Positions 1 to 6,016 of a DNA stretch of 6,016 bases are shown here, in pieces. Position 1 is the first letter of the stretch, and every line of letters starts with the position of its first letter. The DNA comes from Halanaerobiales bacterium (GTDB taxonomy: Bacteria; Bacillota; Halanaerobiia; Halanaerobiales; M55B127): positions 1 to 6,016 of the forward strand of contig JAIPEV010000112.1 in the NCBI GenBank assembly GCA_021736965.1. The letters are read 5' to 3'. A program made the position numbers and the translations under genes. The notes beneath the pieces were generated by a model, which ran no database searches, was not told where the DNA came from, and saw only the letters and a list, made by a program, of their open reading frames with translations.

Positions 1-1
1 G

Positions 2-628
2 GAAGCTGTAGATTTGACAATGGAAGCTTTTGAAATTGCAGATAGATATAGAAATCCTGTCTTGATTGTAGGTGATGGAATTATTGGTCAAATGATGGAA
101 CCTGTTGAATTTAAAGATCCAGTTGATCTTAATAAACTTCCTAAAAAAGAGTGGGCTACTGATGGTGCAAAAAATAGAGATCCTAATGTTATTAATTCAT
201 TAGCATTAGCTCCTCAGGATCTTGAAGATCATAACTTAAAACTTAAAGCAAAGTATGACAAGATGAAAGAAAAAGAAGTCAGATATGAAAAGATTAATAC
301 CGAAGATGCAGATATTATAATTGTTGCTTATGGAACTACAGCTAGAATAGCTTCAAGTGCTATTGAACAAGCACGTAAAGAGGGATATAAAGTAGGAATG
401 ATACGGCCGATAACATTATTTCCATTTCCAACTGAAGTTATAAGTGAAGCTGCTGATAAGGCAGATAACTTTTTAGCTGTTGAAATGAGTACCGGCCAGA
501 TGGTCGAAGATGTTAGATTAGCTGTCAACGGGAAAAGACCTGTTCATTTTTATGGTAGAACAGGTGGAGTAGTTCCTGCTCCTGAAGAGATAGTAGATAA
601 AATAAAAGAAATCGGGGGTGACAAATAA
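2..628 (+). CDS. vorB: 2-oxoacid:ferredoxin oxidoreductase, alpha subunit (VorB/KorA type), C-terminal part
   Basis: The 5' end is missing. The frame is open from base 2, so the ATG at 14 is an internal methionine and not the start. The 208 visible residues are the C-terminal portion of the pyrimidine-binding subunit of a 2-oxoacid:ferredoxin oxidoreductase, which oxidatively decarboxylates a 2-oxoacid to an acyl-CoA and reduces ferredoxin in the cytoplasm. Visible family signatures are a NPVLIVGDGIIGQM segment near the left edge, a domain II beginning around IIIVAYGTTAR, the RPITLFPFP strand, and VEMSTGQMVEDV before a C-terminal GRTGGVVPAPEEI. Family members are about 350 residues, so roughly 145 are lost upstream. 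The stop codon shares its last base with the ATG of the beta gene (TAATG), indicating translational coupling. The architecture fits the VorB group (branched-chain 2-oxoacids), but 2-oxoglutarate (Kor) cannot be excluded from this fragment. Confidence 0.85.
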   Translation, partial: EAVDLTMEAFEIADRYRNPVLIVGDGIIGQMMEPVEFKDPVDLNKLPKKEWATDGAKNRDPNVINSLALAPQDLEDHNLKLKAKYDKMKEKEVRYEKINTEDADIIIVAYGTTARIASSAIEQARKEGYKVGMIRPITLFPFPTEVISEAADKADNFLAVEMSTGQMVEDVRLAVNGKRPVHFYGRTGGVVPAPEEIVDKIKEIGGDK

Positions 629-3600
629 TGAAAGAAGTAGCAGGATATCCTGAAGCTTTAACTGAAAAGAAATTTCATTATTGTCCAGGTTGTACACATG
701 GAATCATCCATCGATTGGTCGCTGAAGTTATAGATGAGCTTAAAATAAGAGAAGAGACAATTGGTGTGGCACCAGTTGGTTGTTCAGTTTTAGCTTATGA
801 ATACTTTAATGTAGACATGCATGAAGCTTCACATGGTCGAGCTCCGGCTGTTGCAACAGGTATAAAAAGAGTTCATCCCGATAAGTTTGTCTTTACCTAT
901 CAGGGCGATGGTGACCTTGCTTCAATTGGAACAGCTGAAATTGTTCATGCTGCCAATAGGGGAGAGTTAATCAGTACAGTTTTTGTCAATAATGCAATCT
1001 ATGGAATGACCGGTGGTCAGATGGCTCCAACCTCTTTAATTGATCAAAAAACAACAACATCTCCTTTTGGACGGGATCCAAAGCAAGCAGGTTATCCAAT
1101 CAAAATGTCAGAGATGTTGACTAAATTAGATGGTTCAGTCTATATAGCAAGAGTATCAGTCCATGATCCAAAACATATTAGACAGGCTAAAAAAGCGATC
1201 AAAAAGGCTTTTAAGATTCAGTTAGATAAAAAAGGTTTTGCCTTAGTAGAGGTCCTTTCTACCTGTCCTACAAACTGGGGTATGAAACCATTAGATGCTC
1301 TTAAATGGTTAAAAGAGAATATGATGGCAACATATCCTCTTGGTGAATTAAAAACACCAGAGGAGGTAAAATAAATGAAAGAAGAAATTATCTTTGCTGG
1401 TTTTGGAGGTCAGGGAGTTTTACTTATGGGTAAGCTTGTTACTTATTCTGGAATGAAAGAAGATAAGGAGGTTTCATGGATTCCATCTTATGGTCCAGAG
1501 ATGAGGGGTGGCACAGCTAACTGTACTGTAATAGTATCTGATAAAAGAATTGCTTCACCGATGTCTTCAAGCCCAAATACCTTAATAGCAATGAACTTAC
1601 CATCTTTAGATAAGTTTTTACCACAGGTAAAAAGTGGTGGATCTGTATTTTTAAATAGTTCTTTAATAGATAAAGAAGTTATAAGAGATGATCTAAATGT
1701 AATAAAAGTACCTGCTAATCAGATAGCAAATCAGCTAGGTAGTTCAAAGATAGCCAATATGGTAATCTTAGGTTCCTATATAAAAAATAGTAAAATAGTT
1801 AAGCTAGATACTGTAAAAAATGCATTAGAAGATGTACTATCTGCTAGAAATAAAGATTTGATCGATCTTAATATCAAAGCCTTAGATAAGGGTACTGAAT
1901 ATAACTAGATAGTAATTTAATCAATTAAGCTCATTCCTTTTTTGGGAATGGGCTTTTTTTTATCTTTTTAAGATGTTAAAATAGATGTTAATTACAATAA
2001 ATAGGTAGGTGTATAAAATAATGGACAAATATAAAGAAAAGATTATTAATAGTAAGTACATATACCAAGGATCTGTTTTAAAGCTACGTAAAGACAAAGT
2101 TAAACTATTTGATGGTCATCAGACCTATAGAGAAGTAATTGAACATAGTGGTGGAGTGGCAATTATTCCGATTACAGACCAGGGGCAGATTTTAATGGTT
2201 AAACAGTACAGGATAGCTGTTGATCAGGTGGTTTATGAGCTACCTGCAGGTAAACTTGAAGTTAAAGAAGAAAAAAAAGAATGTGCTAAAAGAGAATTAG
2301 AAGAAGAGACAGGATTTAAAGCAGGAAGGATTAAGAAGCTTTTTAATTTTTATACCACTCCAGGTTATAGTAATGAAAATCTCTCTTTATATATTGCATA
2401 CAAATTAAAGAAAGTAGGTCAAAACTTAGATCGGGGAGAATATATTGAAGTAGTAAGCTTAAATAAAGAAGATATAATACCTAAAATATTAAAGGGTGAA
2501 ATTAAAGACAGTAAAACTATAATTGGACTACTTTGGTATTTAAATGAAGGTATCAGTGATGAATAAGTACTATGGAGATTTACATATCCATATTGGAGCA
2601 GCTCAAAATGGCCGTCCTGTCAAAATTACAGCCTCAAAAAACTTAACATTTGAAACAATTATTAAAGAAAGTAAAAAACATAAAGGGTTAGATTTGATAG
2701 GTATTATTGATTGTGCTTCACCACGGGTACAACAAGATATGTATAGGATGTTAAAAAGGGGAGAGATTAAAGAATTAGACGATGGCGGTTTTAAGTATGA
2801 TGATATGGTAATAATTCCAGGCGCAGAGGTCGAAAGTAGAGAAGCAAATGGAGGTATGGTTCATTATCTTGCCTACTTTCCATTTTTTGAAAATATTAAA
2901 GATTTTACAGAGATAATGAAACAGTACATTACAAATATAAACTTAAGCTCTCAGGTGACTAATTTAACAGGCTTAGAGATATTTAAGATCGTAAAATCAA
3001 CAGGTGGTATCTTAATTCCTGCCCATCTATTTACCCCTTATAAAAGTTTTTATGGTAATGCATTTAAATCTTACTTAGAAGTATTTACTAAAGAGGTATG
3101 GGATCAAATTCCTGCTATTGAACTAGGATTAAGTGCAGATACTCATTTAGCTGACATGCTTAGTGAACTTAAGAATAAGACTTTTTTGTCTAACTCTGAT
3201 GCCCATTCAGCTTTAAAGATTGCAAGAGAGTACAATATTTTTAAAATGAATGATTTAAGTTTTCAAGAGTTTGAACTTACTTTAAATAATAAAGGTGATA
3301 GAACAGTTATAACAAACTATGGTCTTGATCCTAGATTAGGTAAATACCATAGATCTTACTGTGATAAATGTGAACAGGTAATAGTAAGTGAACAAGGTTT
3401 AGATTTCTGTCCTAACTGTGATAAAAAATTAATAAAAGGTGTAAAGGATAGAATATTAAAAATATCAGATCAGGGAGTGAAACATCCAAAAAAAAGAGGA
3501 AAGTATATATACCAGATACCACTACTTGAAATCCCTGGTATCGGTATTAAAACCTTAGATAAATTATTAGATAAGTTTGATAATGAGATGAATGTTTTAC

Positions 3601-6016
3601 ATAATGTAAGTTATAATCAACTAAAAGAACTTTTAAACTCTGATTTAGCTGATAAAATTATAAAAGCAAGAAATGGAGCTATACGTATTCAATCTGGTGG
3701 TGGTGGAAAATATGGAAAAATGAAATAAATTAAATATATTATAAAAAATATTAAAATAATTAATATTAAACTTGACATATATAAAGTATAATAATATAAT
3801 ATTAATATAAGATTTAAAAATAACGAAATAATTTGAGATCAGGAAGGAGGAAGATTAATGATCAATAATTTAGTAGGAAACTGTCCCGTCTGTGGTGACG
3901 ATATGATAATTACTTCATTAAAGTGTCCCAGCTGTCAGACTTCAATAAGTGGTAATTTTAAATTAGATAAATTTTCAAAATTAAAAAAAGAGCATTTAGA
4001 ATTTATAGAGGTGTTTGTCAAGTCGCGCGGGAATATTAAAGAAGTTGAAAGAGAACTTGGGATTTCATACCCAACCGTTAGAAATAAACTTGATGAAGTT
4101 ATACATGCCTTAGGTCATGATATAGATCAAAGTCCAGATGATGAGATGGCTGAAAAAAGAAAAGAGATTCTTGCAGAACTAGAAAATGGTGATATAACTG
4201 CAGCAAAAGCGGTTCAAAAACTTGGAGAAATTTAAATCAAGGGGGAATATACAGTGAGCGAAGAAAGACTACAAATTTTAAAAATGCTAGAAAAAGGTAC
4301 AATTGATGCTGAGGAAGCTAATGAATTACTTGATACTTTAAAAGAACGTGATAAAATTTTTGAAAAGGTTGATAGTAATAAAAAGAAACCTAAATTTATC
4401 AAGATCCTGGTAGAAGAAAATGGTGAAGAAAAGGTAAACATTTCAATACCTATCTTATTAGCAAAAACGGCTTTAAAGATAATGCCTAAAAAAGCAAAGG
4501 ATCAGATGGAAGAGAAAAATATAAATCTCGATAGTATTTTAAATGCAATCGATGACGAGGGAAGTACTGGTAAGATAGTGGATATAAATGATAACGGAGA
4601 CCATGTTTCAATTTCTTTGCAATAATAAAGGAGGGTTTATATGATTAATCCAGTTTATGAAAAATATGCAGATGTTTTAGTAGATTACTCTGTAGAAGTA
4701 AAAAAAGGAGATAAGGTTTTAATTCAGGGTACAATGGCAGCAGAACCATTACTTAAAGCGATATATACTAAGGTGTTAAAAAATGGTGGAAATCCTTTAG
4801 TAATACCTAGTTTTGAGGAACAGGAAGAACTTTATTTTGAATATGCTTCTGAAGAACAGTTAAACTATCAATCACCTTTTTTGAAGCATATTATAGAAAA
4901 TATCGATGCATCTATCTCTATCTTAGCTAACTATAATACTAAAAGTAAGACCAATATTGATCCTAAAAAAATGCAAAAAAGAAGTTTAGCAAATAAAGAA
5001 ATAATGGAAATACATATGAAGAGAGCTTCTGAAGGAGATTTAAACTGGACATTGTGTCAGTTTCCAACCTCAGCAGATGCACAAGAAGCAAAGATGTCTT
5101 TAAAAGACTATGAAGAGTTTGTTTTTCAGGCCTGTCATCTATTTGAGGATGATCCAGTAGCCTATTGGGAAGAACTAGGTAAAGAACTAACAAGGATTGC
5201 TGACTATTTAAATGATGTAAAAGAAATTCATTATAAGTCTGATGATACAGATATTAAATTCAATGTTGAAGGGAGATTATGGGTTCCAGATAAGGGTAAA
5301 GAAAACTATCCCGGAGGAGAAGTATTTACTGGACCTGTTGAAGATTCTGCAGAGGGTCATATCAGATTTTCATATCCTGGTATCTTCCAAGGCAAAGAAA
5401 TCGAAGATATTAGATTAACATTTAAGAAAGGTAAAGTTGTTGATGCTTCTGCTGAAAAAGGAGAAGAACTATTAAAAACACTACTTGATACAGATCAAGG
5501 TTCAAAATACTTAGGAGAAGTTGCAATTGGATGTAATAATGGTATTGATCAGTTCAGTCGTAATATGTTATTTGATGAAAAAATAGGGGGTACAGTTCAT
5601 CTAGCAATCGGTCGTAGTTATCCTGAAACCAAAGGTAAAAATGAATCAACAATACATTGGGATATGTTATGTGATATGAGTGATGGAGGAGAAATCTTTG
5701 CAGATGGCAAACTAATCTATGAAGATGGAGAGTTTTTAATATAAAATTAAATAAAAAGATATCTAAAAGCGGTAGGATAATCTATATTCTGCCGCTTTTT
5801 GTTGTTTAATTAGTTTACATTTACCGTTTAATTAGTTAATATATAATTAAGATAAAAAGATAAGATATTAATTAAAAACGTTAATTATGGGAGGAGTAGT
5901 AATGAGTATTTTAATTACAGGTGGGGCCGGTTATATTGGAAGCCATCTTACAAAGATACTATTAGAAAATGGTTATCAAACAGTTGTAGTTGATAACTTA
6001 AAAAAAGGACATAAAG

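Overview
This AT-rich window of about 6 kb holds eight plus-strand protein genes, two of them cut by the window edges. It comes from a low-GC anaerobic bacterium of the Firmicutes type. Strong Shine-Dalgarno sites (AGGAGG type), a textbook sigma-A promoter, U-tailed hairpin terminators and a ferredoxin-dependent 2-oxoacid oxidoreductase all fit this. The protein flavour resembles Halanaerobiales or related clostridia, but that placement is an inference from memory and not a database result.

Region 1 (1-1961) is the end of a 2-oxoacid:ferredoxin oxidoreductase operon. It holds the C-terminal 208 residues of the alpha subunit (VorB/KorA type), a complete thiamine-diphosphate-binding beta subunit with four cysteines placed to hold a [4Fe-4S] cluster, and a complete gamma subunit. 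The genes overlap or abut and end at a strong intrinsic terminator. Any small ferredoxin-like delta subunit would lie upstream, outside the window.

Region 2 (about 1971-3728) is a two-gene unit. An ADP-ribose pyrophosphatase of the Nudix family (nudF) overlaps by 8 bases an endonuclease Q-like protein, which has a PHP metal-binding domain, a four-cysteine zinc ribbon and a helix-hairpin-helix. Both enzymes can be linked to damaged or waste nucleotides.

Region 3 (3729-5807) begins with a 48-base run of pure A/T followed by a promoter matching the sigma-A consensus at all 12 hexamer positions with a 17-base spacer. It drives a compact operon of a zinc-ribbon/HTH protein (DUF2089 type), a small SHOCT-like protein that starts with GTG, and a short-form M29 metallo-aminopeptidase. 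A strong terminator closes it. The C-terminus of the first protein and the N-terminus of the second carry the same short helical motif in perfect register, which is the most suggestive signal in the window.

Region 4 (5808-6016) is a leader with an exact 12-bp direct repeat spaced 22 bp apart around a candidate promoter, followed by the start of galE (UDP-glucose 4-epimerase), which runs off the end. I see no mobile element, CRISPR array, tRNA or rRNA. Most of the window is ordinary housekeeping sequence. The DUF2089/SHOCT-like/M29 operon and the nudF-endoQ pair are the parts most worth following up.
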